From assembly GCF_001021975.1 (NCBI RefSeq), contig NZ_CP009928.1, positions 1,178,001-1,242,000 of the forward strand: a stretch of 64,000 bases of DNA. Reading direction: 5' to 3'. This DNA is from Chryseobacterium gallinarum. GTDB lineage: Bacteria > Bacteroidota > Bacteroidia > Flavobacteriales > Weeksellaceae. This document shows, one piece after another, positions 1 through 8,242 of this stretch. The notes beneath the pieces were generated by a model. It saw only the letters and a program-made list of their open reading frames with translations, did no database searches and was not told the origin of the DNA. How positions within the stretch are numbered: the stretch's first letter is position 1; every line of letters begins with the position of its first letter. Made by a program: the position numbers and the translations under genes.

Positions 1-1
1 G

Positions 2-418
2 TTGGATCCCAAAGATAAAAGATTGGCGATGATGGTAGAAGATCATCCGTATGATTATAAAGATTTTGAAGGGAATATACCTGAAGGCAACTACGGAGCC
101 GGACAGGTAGAAGTCTGGGACAGCGGAACCTATGAGCCCATTGAAGTAAATGCCAATAGCTCTGATGAAAAAGAGTTGCTGAAAGAATTACATGAAGGCT
201 CCCTAAAATTTATTTTACATGGTAAAAAGCTGAAAGGAGAATTTGCTTTGGTTAAAATGAAAAACTCTGAAGAGAACGCCTGGCTTCTGATAAAACATAA
301 GGATGAATATGCAGAAAGCCCGTATGATGCTGAAGAAAACACCTCTCCGAAATCAAAGGTGACTCAATTTTTAGAGGAAAAAAAAAGCCTGAAAAAAAGC
401 GAAAAAAAGAAGTCGTAG
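2..418 (+). CDS. ligD: LigD 3'-phosphoesterase part (5' partial, ends at a frameshift)
   Basis: N-terminal portion of a multidomain non-homologous end-joining ligase; the gene begins before the window. The PE-domain signature is clear: 'EDHPYDYKDFEGNIPEGNYG' followed by 'GQVEVWDSGTYEP', which in LigD trims 3' ribonucleotides and phosphates at breaks. The C-terminus is a Lys/Glu/Ser linker translated from three A-runs (378-386, 392-398, 402-408), then TAG at 416-418. The linker and ligase domain continue in the -1 frame, so this is one gene broken by a frameshift rather than two independent genes. Confidence in the domain is high; whether the break is real, programmed or an assembly error is open. 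Confidence 0.85.
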   Translation: MDPKDKRLAMMVEDHPYDYKDFEGNIPEGNYGAGQVEVWDSGTYEPIEVNANSSDEKELLKELHEGSLKFILHGKKLKGEFALVKMKNSEENAWLLIKHKDEYAESPYDAEENTSPKSKVTQFLEEKKSLKKSEKKKS

Positions 419-489
419 TTTCTGAAAAGCCTTTCAAAAGCTTCAATACTTTAACGAATGAAAAGAAATTAAAAGGATTTGTCAGACCT

Positions 490-2361
490 ATGCTTGCTAA
501 ACTTACTGAGAAAGCATTCGATGATAAAGACTGGATCTTTGAAATAAAATGGGATGGCTACAGGGCCATTGCTGACCTGAGGCATGATCAGCCTCTCTTC
601 TATTCCCGGAATGGAATTTCATTCTTATCGAAGTTCGACATGGTAAGCCGGGATTTTATCCATCAGAAACACCAGATGATCCTGGATGGAGAAGTGGTCT
701 TGTATGATGATCAGGGGAAACCTAACTTCCAGCTTTTACAACAAATACAGGATAATCCCAACCCCGCCCTCGTTTACCAGGTTTTCGACCTGCTATGGCT
801 GAATGGACATTCTACGGAAAACCTTCCCCTTATTCAGCGGAAGGAACTTTTAAAAGAAGCTCTTGTTGAAACCGATACTATTAAATATTGTGATCATATT
901 CCGGAAAAGGGGATTTATTTTTTTGAACAGATGAAAAAAATGAAACTTGAAGGAATGATCGCCAAACGGGCTGACAGCCTATATATCGAAAATCACAGGA
1001 CAAGCGACTGGCTTAAAATCAAATTTTCCAGCACAGAAGACGTTATTATCTGCGGCTTTACAGCTCCCAGAGGCTTGCGGGAAAGTTTCGGAGCTCTTAT
1101 CCTCGGAAAATACATTGATGGAAAACTGACGTATTGCGGCCATACGGGAACGGGTTTTAATAATACTTCTTTAAAACAGCTTTACGAAAGACTCCGGAAG
1201 CTGGTCATCAAAACGTCTCCGTTTGAAATAATTCCTAAAACCAATATGCCGGTAACCTGGACAAAACCGGAACTGGTATGTGAAATCAAATATTCCGAAA
1301 TTACCAAAGACGGTATCTTCAGACATCCCGTTTTTGTAGCCGTCCGTGAAGACAAATCTCCTGAGGAAATTACAGATTCACCCATCAACGAAAAACCAAA
1401 CGAAATGAAAGCTAAAGCACCTTCAAAAAAAACGAAAGTCTCAGAAAAAGAAAAAGAAATCACCCTGAATAAACATATTGTGAAACTGACCAATCAGGAT
1501 AAAATCTATTTTCCGGAAGATGGCATTACTAAAGGGGACGTCATAGAATATTATCAATCTGTAGCCTCCTATATTTTACCTTATCTGAAAAACAGACCTC
1601 TTTCTCTCAACCGTTTTCCCAATGGTATTGAAGAACAAAGCTTTTATCAGAAAGATGCCGGAGAAAATATTCCCGACTGGATCCAGACAACACAGGTGTA
1701 TTCGGAATCCAATGATAAGTATATTGATTATATTTACTGTAATGACAAAGCAACATTGGCTTATCTGAACAACTTGGGCTGTATTGATCTTAATCCCTGG
1801 AACAGTTCATTACCCGATCTGGAGCATCCCGATTATCTGGTGCTGGATCTTGACCCTTCCAAAAAGAATACTTTTGATGATGTGATCGAAACGGCTCTTC
1901 AGATCAATGAAGTTTTAAATTCCATTACAATAAAAGGCTATTGCAAAACTTCAGGAAGCACCGGAATCCATATTTATATTCCGATGGGAGGAAAATATGA
2001 TTTTGACCAGGTAAAAGATTTTGCACATATTCTGATGAAACAGGTCAACGAAAAACTTCCTAAAATCACCACCTTGGAAAGAAGTCTGCAAAAAAGAGAT
2101 CAGAAGAAAATTTATCTTGATTATCTTCAGAACAGAACCGGACAAACCCTGGCCAGCGCTTACAGTTTGCGACCAAAGCAAGGGGCATCCGTATCAATGC
2201 CTCTGGACTGGGATGAGCTTAAGCTAGGGGTAAAGCCCACAGATTTTAATATTCATAATGCACTGGACAGGATCAAAGATAAAGGTGATCTTTTTAAACC
2301 GGTACTGGGCAAAGGAATTGATATGATGAAGGCACTGGAATTATTACAGAATATAGAATAA
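490..2361 (+). CDS. ligD: LigD ATP-dependent ligase and polymerase domains
   Basis: Continuation of LigD in the -1 frame. The adenylation lysine lies in 'EIKWDGYR' (K20 from the first ATG), followed by an OB-fold region to about residue 290 and a Lys-rich linker near 300-330. The polymerase/primase domain then carries the metal-binding pair in 'LDLDPS' (D453, D455), 'SGSTGIHIYIP' and 'NRTGQTLASAYSLRP'. The protein seals and fills double-strand breaks, normally with Ku. The order PE-ligase-polymerase differs from the mycobacterial order and is usual in many Gram-negatives. The frame is open from about 334 and the linker 'EKPFKSFNTLTNEKKLKGF' upstream of 490 is in frame, so ATG 490 is unlikely to be a natural independent start. 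Confidence 0.9.
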   Translation: MLAKLTEKAFDDKDWIFEIKWDGYRAIADLRHDQPLFYSRNGISFLSKFDMVSRDFIHQKHQMILDGEVVLYDDQGKPNFQLLQQIQDNPNPALVYQVFDLLWLNGHSTENLPLIQRKELLKEALVETDTIKYCDHIPEKGIYFFEQMKKMKLEGMIAKRADSLYIENHRTSDWLKIKFSSTEDVIICGFTAPRGLRESFGALILGKYIDGKLTYCGHTGTGFNNTSLKQLYERLRKLVIKTSPFEIIPKTNMPVTWTKPELVCEIKYSEITKDGIFRHPVFVAVREDKSPEEITDSPINEKPNEMKAKAPSKKTKVSEKEKEITLNKHIVKLTNQDKIYFPEDGITKGDVIEYYQSVASYILPYLKNRPLSLNRFPNGIEEQSFYQKDAGENIPDWIQTTQVYSESNDKYIDYIYCNDKATLAYLNNLGCIDLNPWNSSLPDLEHPDYLVLDLDPSKKNTFDDVIETALQINEVLNSITIKGYCKTSGSTGIHIYIPMGGKYDFDQVKDFAHILMKQVNEKLPKITTLERSLQKRDQKKIYLDYLQNRTGQTLASAYSLRPKQGASVSMPLDWDELKLGVKPTDFNIHNALDRIKDKGDLFKPVLGKGIDMMKALELLQNIE

Positions 2362-2436
2362 TTCAAAAAGCTTATCCTCATTATTTGTCTGTTATTAAGC
2401 TGTTCCAATGATAAACTCTTGAAGTTAAAGGGTTAA
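2362..2436 (+). pseudogene. lipoprotein signal-peptide relic
   Basis: Directly after the ligD stop and in the same frame, 24 codons read F-KKLILIICLLLSCSNDKLL..., then TAA. This looks exactly like a lipoprotein signal peptide with lipobox 'LLSC', but the expected ATG before KK is TTC and the frame closes ten codons after the cysteine. It is best explained as the decayed start of a lost lipoprotein gene. It could be chance, but a basic-hydrophobic-LxxC arrangement this good is uncommon. Confidence 0.4.
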
Positions 2437-2494
2437 AATCCCGATTTTCTCTTGGTATCTAACCCCAGGAAAAGGAAATATGTCATCCTTATAA

Positions 2495-2522
2495 AAATCC
2501 TGCATCAGATAATGCAGGATTT
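2495..2522. terminator. bidirectional terminator between ligD and mscS
   Basis: Perfect 11-bp stem (AAATCCTGCAT with ATGCAGGATTT) around a 6-nt loop. T-rich sequence flanks both sides, as expected between convergent genes. Confidence 0.75.
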
Positions 2523-2550
2523 CTTATGATCATTATTACATATTGTATAA

Positions 2551-3396
2551 TTACTTATTATAAATATGAACATCTCTTTGGGGAAAGGGAATACCAATTC
2601 CGGCTTTATCAAGAGCTTCTTTACAATCTATGATAAGTTCTTCGTTCATGGACCAGAAATTTTCAGAAGTGGTACTTACTCTTACTGATAAATTTACGGC
2701 ACTGTCTCCAAGCTCAGTTACCACTACCTGTGGAGCAGGTATTGCTAATGCATATTGATTATTTTTTATAACATTCATCAGAATTTCCTTGGTCTGCTTA
2801 AGATCAGCATCATAGGCAACTCCGATATCCAGAGAAGTCCTCCGGGTTCCCAGCTGCGTAAAATTCGTAATGCTGTTATTGGAAACAACACCGTTGGGAA
2901 TAACGATCAAGTGGTTTTGAGGAGTCACCAATCTTGTATGAAAAATATCAATGGATTGTACAGTCCCTGATACTCCGGAATTGGTAGAAATAAAGTCTCC
3001 TATTTTAAATGGTTTTAATAATAAGATAAGGATTCCTCCTGCAAAATTGGTCAGGGATCCCTGAAGTGCCAAGCCTACTGCCAATCCCGCAGCACCAATC
3101 ATTGCTACAAATGCAGAAGTCTGTACACCTAATTGAGTAACAACTACGATAAAAAGCAAAATATTAAGCCCCCAATTGATAATATTCAAAAGGAAAAGCT
3201 GTAATGAAGCTTCCATATTACGTTTTTTAAAGCCTTTTTCAGCAAGCTTCTTGATCATCCTGATCAGCCATGATCCGATCACATAAATCAATAAGGCAGA
3301 AATTACTGCCGTAATAATCCTCGGTGCCCAGGAAATAGCTGAAGATATTAACGTGTCCCAATGTTGCTGAATCTTGCTCAATTCTAAATCATCCAT
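2551..3396 (-). CDS. mscS: MscS-family small-conductance mechanosensitive channel
   Basis: Inner-membrane channel that opens under membrane tension to release solutes during hypo-osmotic shock. The 281-residue protein has three hydrophobic segments near residues 15-40, 60-80 and 85-120. The pore-lining helix is Gly/Ala-rich ('AAGLAVGLALQGSLTNFAGG'), then 'LLLKPFKIGDFI' opens the beta domain and an alpha/beta C-terminal domain follows. The size matches minimal MscS. I chose ATG 3396 (MDDLELSKIQQ) because the family starts just before the first helix; an upstream ATG at 3444 would add 16 residues without homology. It stands alone and converges with ligD. Confidence 0.9.
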   Translation of the reverse strand: MDDLELSKIQQHWDTLISSAISWAPRIITAVISALLIYVIGSWLIRMIKKLAEKGFKKRNMEASLQLFLLNIINWGLNILLFIVVVTQLGVQTSAFVAMIGAAGLAVGLALQGSLTNFAGGILILLLKPFKIGDFISTNSGVSGTVQSIDIFHTRLVTPQNHLIVIPNGVVSNNSITNFTQLGTRRTSLDIGVAYDADLKQTKEILMNVIKNNQYALAIPAPQVVVTELGDSAVNLSVRVSTTSENFWSMNEELIIDCKEALDKAGIGIPFPQRDVHIYNK

Positions 3397-3716
3397 CTTT
3401 ATTATTAATTTTACTGTTTTTATACGAAAATATTGATTATTCATTCTTTTACAGCAGGCGTTTAATATAAAATTGAGCTACTTATGGATAGTCATTACAA
3501 TACATCAACCTTAACTTTTCTGTTAAAGTGTATAGTTATTAATTGTAAATAGATTGATTACAGAACAGGTTGCCCTGTTTTACTCATGATCATAAAAAAC
3601 CGAATCTTACTGAAAAGAAATAATCGCTTCTACAGTAACAAAAAAAATACCGAAGTTCGTTTTTTAGAAAATTTAACACTCATATTATGTTGTAACAATA
3701 AAATGTCATACCCGAT
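3397..3716. other. intergenic gap of 320 bp
   Basis: AT-rich and without a convincing ORF. The only structure seen is a 6-bp hairpin with tetraloop at 3564-3579 (AACAGG, TTGC, CCTGTT) lacking a clear T-tract. The mscS promoter presumably lies at the left end but I see no TAnnTTTG match there. Confidence 0.4.
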
Positions 3717-4451
3717 TTAAGGAAGCTTTGCCACTAAACTTTCCGGAAGTATTTTCAGGATAAAATAAATAATTTTCCATTTAAAATTAGGAACAATGGT
3801 AAAAGAATTTCCGGCATTGACAATAAATTTGGCTACATAATCCGGTTCCATGATCAGGGATTCATTGAGCTGTAATCCTTCGTTAATCTTTGTTCTGATA
3901 TAGCCGATAACCAATGCATTGACGGTTATTCTTCTGAAAGCAAGCTCTTGCCTTAATCCAGCCAGATATTGGGTAAATGCAGCTTTTGTGCTTCCATAAA
4001 CAAAATTGCTTTTCCTTCCTCTGACCCCGGACAATGAGGAAAGCCCGATAATCCGCTCCAGGTTTTTATTACTCTGATCCATTGCAATAATATTCAGAAT
4101 AGAGACTCCTCCCATGTAATTAACCTCCATCATTTGCTTTGCCCCTTTAAAATCAGTTAACGCCTCCTGGTTATCTACGAGAAAACCGGCAGCATATACC
4201 ACGATGTGAGGTTTTGCAGGAAGCTGGTTATAAAATGACTGATGAGAATCAAAATCTGCTGCATCAAAATACAAAACGGTGATCTTTGACGGATCTAAAT
4301 GACTGGCTGCCACAAAATCTTTCAGAGATTTTGTATTTCTTGAAGCAGCTATCACCGAAAATCCTTTTTGAATGTACTGCCTGATACATTGTTTTGCTAC
4401 ATCTGAATTAGCTCCCAGAATAAGAACAGTTTTGTTTGTGTTTTGATTCAT
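3717..4451 (-). CDS. SDR-family NAD(P)-dependent oxidoreductase
   Basis: Short-chain dehydrogenase of 244 residues with a Rossmann fold. The nucleotide-binding turn is the atypical 'GANSDVA' (13-19) rather than GxxxGxG, a form seen in reductases of the DprE2 type. The active site has serines in 'LSSLSG' (138-141) and 'YGSTK' (Y152, K156). The C-terminus is hydrophobic ('WKIIYFILKILPESLV'), suggesting membrane association. Substrate unknown; lipid-linked sugars are one possibility by analogy with DprE2. The gene is monocistronic, and a TATCTTTG box ends only 4 nt before the ATG (4456-4463), so the mRNA may be leaderless. Confidence 0.8.
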   Translation of the reverse strand: MNQNTNKTVLILGANSDVAKQCIRQYIQKGFSVIAASRNTKSLKDFVAASHLDPSKITVLYFDAADFDSHQSFYNQLPAKPHIVVYAAGFLVDNQEALTDFKGAKQMMEVNYMGGVSILNIIAMDQSNKNLERIIGLSSLSGVRGRKSNFVYGSTKAAFTQYLAGLRQELAFRRITVNALVIGYIRTKINEGLQLNESLIMEPDYVAKFIVNAGNSFTIVPNFKWKIIYFILKILPESLVAKLP

Positions 4452-4455
4452 GGGA

Positions 4456-4463
4456 CAAAGATA
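4456..4463 (-). promoter_or_regulatory. TATCTTTG promoter box 4 nt before the SDR start
   Basis: Minus strand reads TATCTTTG TCCC ATG. This is a perfect Bacteroidota -7 element (TAnnTTTG). Its spacing places the transcription start at or inside the ATG. Confidence 0.6.
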
Positions 4464-4543
4464 ATTTTTATTACACGTTAATCCATGAATGTCTTACAAT
4501 AAACACAAAAACAGATATATGGTTTTTTATTTCTATAAAAAAA

Positions 4544-4576
4544 CTTCGGCGGGTGAACTTTGTTCACCCGCCGAAG
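4544..4576 (-). terminator. strong terminator of the nusB-DUF1573-yajC operon
   Basis: Perfect 15-bp GC-rich stem (CTTCGGCGGGTGAAC and its complement) with a 3-nt loop. On the minus strand it is followed by a run of seven T, 20 bp beyond the yajC stop. Confidence 0.9.
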
Positions 4577-4597
4577 CTATCTGTTTTTCAAACTGAA

Positions 4598-4963
4598 TTA
4601 TTTCTTTTCTTCAGTTTCTGTTTCTTTTTTATCAGTTGGCTTTTCAACATTTTTTGCTTTATCTCCGAAACGGCTTTCTGTCATTTCCCTGGAAACAGCT
4701 GCTTTTTCGAATTTCAATTTTCCGGATAACGTTTCAATCACAAAACCATCATCCTGTATCTGGGCAATTCTCCCGTGAAGTCCGGATGTAAGCACAACTC
4801 TTGTTCCTACTTTCAGGTTTTCCTGAAAATTTTTCTCCTGCTTCTGCTTTTTCATCTGGGGTCTTATCATAAGGAAATAAAACCCTACAAACATCACACC
4901 CATCATGATCAGCATCATTGATGAAGAACCTTGTGGCTGTGCCTGTAAAAATAATGTCAACAT
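4598..4963 (-). CDS. yajC: preprotein translocase subunit YajC
   Basis: Accessory subunit that works with SecDF at the SecYEG translocon. A single N-terminal membrane helix (about residues 14-33, 'MMLIMMGVMFVGFYFLMIRP') is followed by the cytoplasmic YajC motif 'VGTRVVLTSGLHGRIAQI' and 'TLSGKLKFEKAAVSR'. The tail is charged and Lys/Glu-rich. Length 121 is slightly over the usual 100-110 because of that tail. It sits 10 bp after the DUF1573 lipoprotein and ends at the strong terminator. Confidence 0.95.
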   Translation of the reverse strand: MLTLFLQAQPQGSSSMMLIMMGVMFVGFYFLMIRPQMKKQKQEKNFQENLKVGTRVVLTSGLHGRIAQIQDDGFVIETLSGKLKFEKAAVSREMTESRFGDKAKNVEKPTDKKETETEEKK

Positions 4964-4973
4964 ATTTTTAAAA

Positions 4974-5483
4974 TTATGGTTGAATGTTCGCAGTGAACGT
5001 TAATTTGATTGGAGATTTCTCTACGTTTGCATAAACATCTGCATATTTCTGAACGTTTCCATCGAAGCTTGAAGAATCAAAATGCAAAGTAATCTTTCCT
5101 TTTTTACCTGGCATGATAGGCTCTTTTGTAAAGTCAGGAGCTGTACATCCGCATCCCGGTTTTACCTCAGAAATAATCAATGGATTTTTTCCTGTATTGG
5201 TAACTTCATAGATATGCTCTACCTTATCTCCTTTTTTGATTTTACCAAAATCGAAGTTGCTTTCAGATAAAGCAACAGTAGTGGATGGCTGATTAGAAGC
5301 CGGAGTTTCTGGTGTAGTTCCTGCTACAGGAGCTGCAGTAGAATCTGTGGTTACCGAAGTGGCAGCAGCAGTAGAATCAGAAGCTACTGCTTCAGAGCTT
5401 TGAGTTTCCTTGTTCTCTTTTTTACATGAAACTAAACCAAAGCCTATGATTGACAAGGCGATAATTGATAACGTCTTTTTCAT
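4974..5483 (-). CDS. DUF1573 lipoprotein
   Basis: 169 residues with a lipoprotein signal peptide ('MKKTLSIIALSIIGFGLVSC', lipobox ending at C20). A low-complexity Ser/Thr/Ala linker runs to about residue 70. The DUF1573 immunoglobulin-like domain has the diagnostic 'FDFGKIKKGDKVEHIYEVTN' and 'EVKPGCGCTAPDFTKEP', including the CGC motif. The biochemical role is unknown. Its place between nusB and yajC is a conserved arrangement in Bacteroidota. It starts 1 bp after nusB ends, so translation is probably coupled. Confidence 0.9.
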   Translation of the reverse strand: MKKTLSIIALSIIGFGLVSCKKENKETQSSEAVASDSTAAATSVTTDSTAAPVAGTTPETPASNQPSTTVALSESNFDFGKIKKGDKVEHIYEVTNTGKNPLIISEVKPGCGCTAPDFTKEPIMPGKKGKITLHFDSSSFDGNVQKYADVYANVEKSPIKLTFTANIQP

Positions 5484-5484
5484 T

Positions 5485-6390
5485 TTATATTCTATTTTGA
5501 TCTTTACAATATTTATCTAAAATACCATTAATGAAGATATTTGAACGGTCCGTGGCAAATACTTTGGCAATTTCAATATATTCATTAATAATTACTCTTG
5601 AAGGAGTGAAAGCAAAATTATCAAGTTCAGTAATCGCTGTTGACAAAATCACTTTATCCATTAAAGAAACTCTCTCCAGATCCCAGTTTTCCAATCTTTC
5701 TTCCAATTTTTTCTCATTGTTTTCCCAATTGTTCAGGGTATCTCTCAACAGCTTTGCAGCAAAGGTCTTATCATCCTCATCTTTAATCATCTTAATTAAA
5801 GTTCTGCTTTCTTCATCTTCTCTCAGGAATCCGATTGTTTTTTGTACCATTGAATTCGCGATGTGAATATCATCATACCATGAAAGTTCCTTATCCCCTA
5901 AATAATCATGAAAATCTTCATTTTCGGCAATATATCTCAAAAATAATTTTCCGATGAATTTCTGATCTTCTTCAAAAGAATAGGTGTCTTCTTTCATAAA
6001 ATCCTGATAACGTTTTCCGGCAGTAATTCTCTGGAAGGTTTTTACCAACAAATCATCGTGCATATCCCATTTCAGCTGCTTATGCTGACCTGTAAAGAAT
6101 AATCTTTCCGGGTTTTCTTCCAGCTTAATGAGTACCTGATTGTTGATAAATTTCTGGTTAGGATTAATATCAGCATCAGTTTTAAGATATTTGTTTTTAC
6201 CAATTTCAATCTGATGTTCTGCCAATTCTTTTAAGGCTACTAAAAAATTGAGCTCATAGATATAGAGATAATAGATTTTCTCTATTCCAGTGAACATGTT
6301 TTTCTCTAAAACATCAAATTTTACAGGATTCTGATAATATGAATACACTGTTTGTACTACTTTTTCACGGATTTGTCGTCTTCCTAACAT
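5485..6390 (-). CDS. nusB: transcription antitermination factor NusB
   Basis: RNA-binding antitermination factor that pairs with NusE (S10) at boxA during rRNA transcription. The NusB helical domain occupies about residues 170-295 ('LLRDTLNNWENNEKKLEERL', 'LMDKVILSTAITELDNF', 'VIINEYIEIAKVFAT', 'FINGILDKYCK'). At 301 residues it is about twice the length of E. coli NusB; the extra N-terminal part is helical and typical of Bacteroidota. First gene of the nusB-DUF1573-yajC operon, transcribed away from the ABC exporter. Confidence 0.93.
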   Translation of the reverse strand: MLGRRQIREKVVQTVYSYYQNPVKFDVLEKNMFTGIEKIYYLYIYELNFLVALKELAEHQIEIGKNKYLKTDADINPNQKFINNQVLIKLEENPERLFFTGQHKQLKWDMHDDLLVKTFQRITAGKRYQDFMKEDTYSFEEDQKFIGKLFLRYIAENEDFHDYLGDKELSWYDDIHIANSMVQKTIGFLREDEESRTLIKMIKDEDDKTFAAKLLRDTLNNWENNEKKLEERLENWDLERVSLMDKVILSTAITELDNFAFTPSRVIINEYIEIAKVFATDRSNIFINGILDKYCKDQNRI

Positions 6391-6412
6391 TCAAAGAGCT
6401 TTTTTATGCGTG

Positions 6413-6420
6413 CAAAGATA
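6413..6420 (-). promoter_or_regulatory. promoter of nusB
   Basis: TATCTTTG on the minus strand, 22 nt before the nusB ATG. It faces the exporter's promoter across about 45 bp. Confidence 0.6.
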
Positions 6421-6464
6421 CAAAATTTAAAATTGATGAAATTCGTAGTATGACGACATTTTTG

Positions 6465-6472
6465 TAATTTTG
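6465..6472 (+). promoter_or_regulatory. promoter of the ABC exporter gene
   Basis: TAATTTTG fits TAnnTTTG and ends 9 nt before the ATG at 6482, implying a very short leader. I see no good TTG at the expected -33 distance. Confidence 0.45.
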
Positions 6473-6481
6473 TAAAACTAT

Positions 6482-8143
6482 ATGAAAGCGCTAAAAACCT
6501 TAAACCCTTATTTTTGGAAGCACAAAATACTATTGTTTTGGGGGGTATTATTCATCATTGCCAGTAATTTTTTCAATATTTATAAAGTTCAGTTTGTAGG
6601 AAAATCAGTAGATGAACTTACAAAAAATGAAAACCTTGGCTTTAATCAACAGGTTCTCACCTATGTCGGAATTATTGTGGGTTGTTCGCTTTTAACCGGA
6701 TTCTTCACTTTTATGATGAGGCAGACGATTATTGTAGCCTCCAGAAGAATTGAATACGAACTTAAAAATAAAATCTACAGGCATTATCAGGATTTATCAT
6801 TAACGGATTATAAGCAGACTACCATCGGAGACCTGATGAACAGGCTAAGCGAAGATGTCGTTGCCGTAAGAATGTATCTGGGACCGGGCGTTATGTATGT
6901 AGCCAACCTTATTGTTCTCGTTCTGATTACAGCTATTTATATGGTAAAGACGGATGCTTCCATGACGCTATGGACTTTGCTTCCGCTTCCGATTTTATCT
7001 TACGCAATTTATAAGGTAAGCTCTATCATCAATAAAAAGTCGAAAATTATGCAGAAAAGCCAATCTGCAATATCCACTTTTGTTCAGGACAGCTTTTCAG
7101 GAATCCGTGTGGTAAAATTTTTCGCGAGAGAAAAGTATATTGAAAAAAATTATGGTATTAAGGTTACGGATTATCAGGATAAGGCTTTAGATCTTGCTAA
7201 AACAGAAGCCTATTTTTTTACCATTATTTTATTTGTAATCGGGTTGTTAAATGTTGCTATCATTTGGATTGGAGGTGAAAAATATATTGCCGGGGAGTTG
7301 AGTATCGGTAAGATTGCAGATTTCTTTATGTATATCAATACCTTGATTTTCCCATTCTCAATGGTAGGCTGGGTAACCTCTGTGAATCAACGGGCAGAGG
7401 CATCAATGCAAAGGATTAATGAATTCATGGATAAAAAGTCTGAAATCGTGAATACCAATTTCGAGACTTATCCTATCAAAGGAGATATTGAGTTCAGAAA
7501 TGTTTCTTATGTGTATCCTAATACGGGGATCAGGGCACTGGATAATTTAAGCTTTTCAGTTAAGGCAGGAGAATCATTAGCTATTATGGGAAAGACCGGA
7601 AGCGGAAAATCCACAATTGCTCTGCTTTTATGCAGATTAATAGATCCTACCGAAGGAGAGATATTGATTGACGGTAAAAACCTGAAAGAGCACAATCTGG
7701 ATAATTACAGGAATTTTATTGGATATATCCCACAGGAAAGCTACCTGTTTTCTGATTCTATTGAAAATAATATAGGTTTTGCCATTGATAAGCCTTCCCA
7801 CGAAAAAGTGGTAGAATATGCTCAAATTGCAGATGTCCATAAAAACATTATTGAATTCAAAGAGCAATATAAAACACTGGTGGGTGAACGCGGAGTAATG
7901 CTTTCGGGAGGACAAAAGCAAAGAATTTGTATTGCCAGAGCCCTGATTAAAGACCCCAATATCATTATTTTTGATGATTCTTTGTCTGCTCTCGATACGG
8001 AAACAGAACAAAATATCCTGGAAAATATTGACCGGAAAATCAGCAATGCTACATCCATAATTATCACACACAGAGAGTCTAGCGCTCAAAAAGCACACAA
8101 AATTATCAACCTCACAGAAATTACCAATTCTGTAACCGCTTAG
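6482..8143 (+). CDS. ABC transporter, fused permease and ATPase
   Basis: Half-transporter of the MdlB/LmrA exporter type, expected to dimerise in the inner membrane. The N-terminal ABC transmembrane domain (six helices, about residues 15-300) includes 'TIGDLMNRLSEDVVAVR'. The nucleotide-binding domain has Walker A 'GKTGSGKST' (370-378), Q-loop 'GYIPQES', signature 'LSGGQKQR' (474-481), Walker B 'IIIFDD' and the H-loop 'IITHRES'. Walker B ends in DDS rather than DE, so the catalytic glutamate is replaced by aspartate; this occurs in some exporters but may weaken hydrolysis. Substrate unknown. Monocistronic. Confidence 0.9.
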   Translation: MKALKTLNPYFWKHKILLFWGVLFIIASNFFNIYKVQFVGKSVDELTKNENLGFNQQVLTYVGIIVGCSLLTGFFTFMMRQTIIVASRRIEYELKNKIYRHYQDLSLTDYKQTTIGDLMNRLSEDVVAVRMYLGPGVMYVANLIVLVLITAIYMVKTDASMTLWTLLPLPILSYAIYKVSSIINKKSKIMQKSQSAISTFVQDSFSGIRVVKFFAREKYIEKNYGIKVTDYQDKALDLAKTEAYFFTIILFVIGLLNVAIIWIGGEKYIAGELSIGKIADFFMYINTLIFPFSMVGWVTSVNQRAEASMQRINEFMDKKSEIVNTNFETYPIKGDIEFRNVSYVYPNTGIRALDNLSFSVKAGESLAIMGKTGSGKSTIALLLCRLIDPTEGEILIDGKNLKEHNLDNYRNFIGYIPQESYLFSDSIENNIGFAIDKPSHEKVVEYAQIADVHKNIIEFKEQYKTLVGERGVMLSGGQKQRICIARALIKDPNIIIFDDSLSALDTETEQNILENIDRKISNATSIIITHRESSAQKAHKIINLTEITNSVTA

Positions 8144-8184
8144 CCGTTTCGTTTCCAATTGTTAAATAAATCATAAAAAAAATT

Positions 8185-8213
8185 TTGTGATTAAAAGAAT
8201 TCTTTTATATTTG
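8185..8213 (+). promoter_or_regulatory. promoter of the PUR-like gene
   Basis: TTG at 8185-8187, an 18-nt spacer, then TATATTTG at 8206-8213. Both promoter elements are present, 29 nt before the ATG. Confidence 0.65.
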
Positions 8214-8242
8214 TTCTTAACAAGATTAAAAAATATCTAACA

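Noticed and set aside
3564..3579. 6-bp hairpin with tetraloop between mscS and the SDR gene
   Set aside because: Both flanking genes are on the minus strand, and no T-run follows it in that direction. Kept only as a note within the gap.
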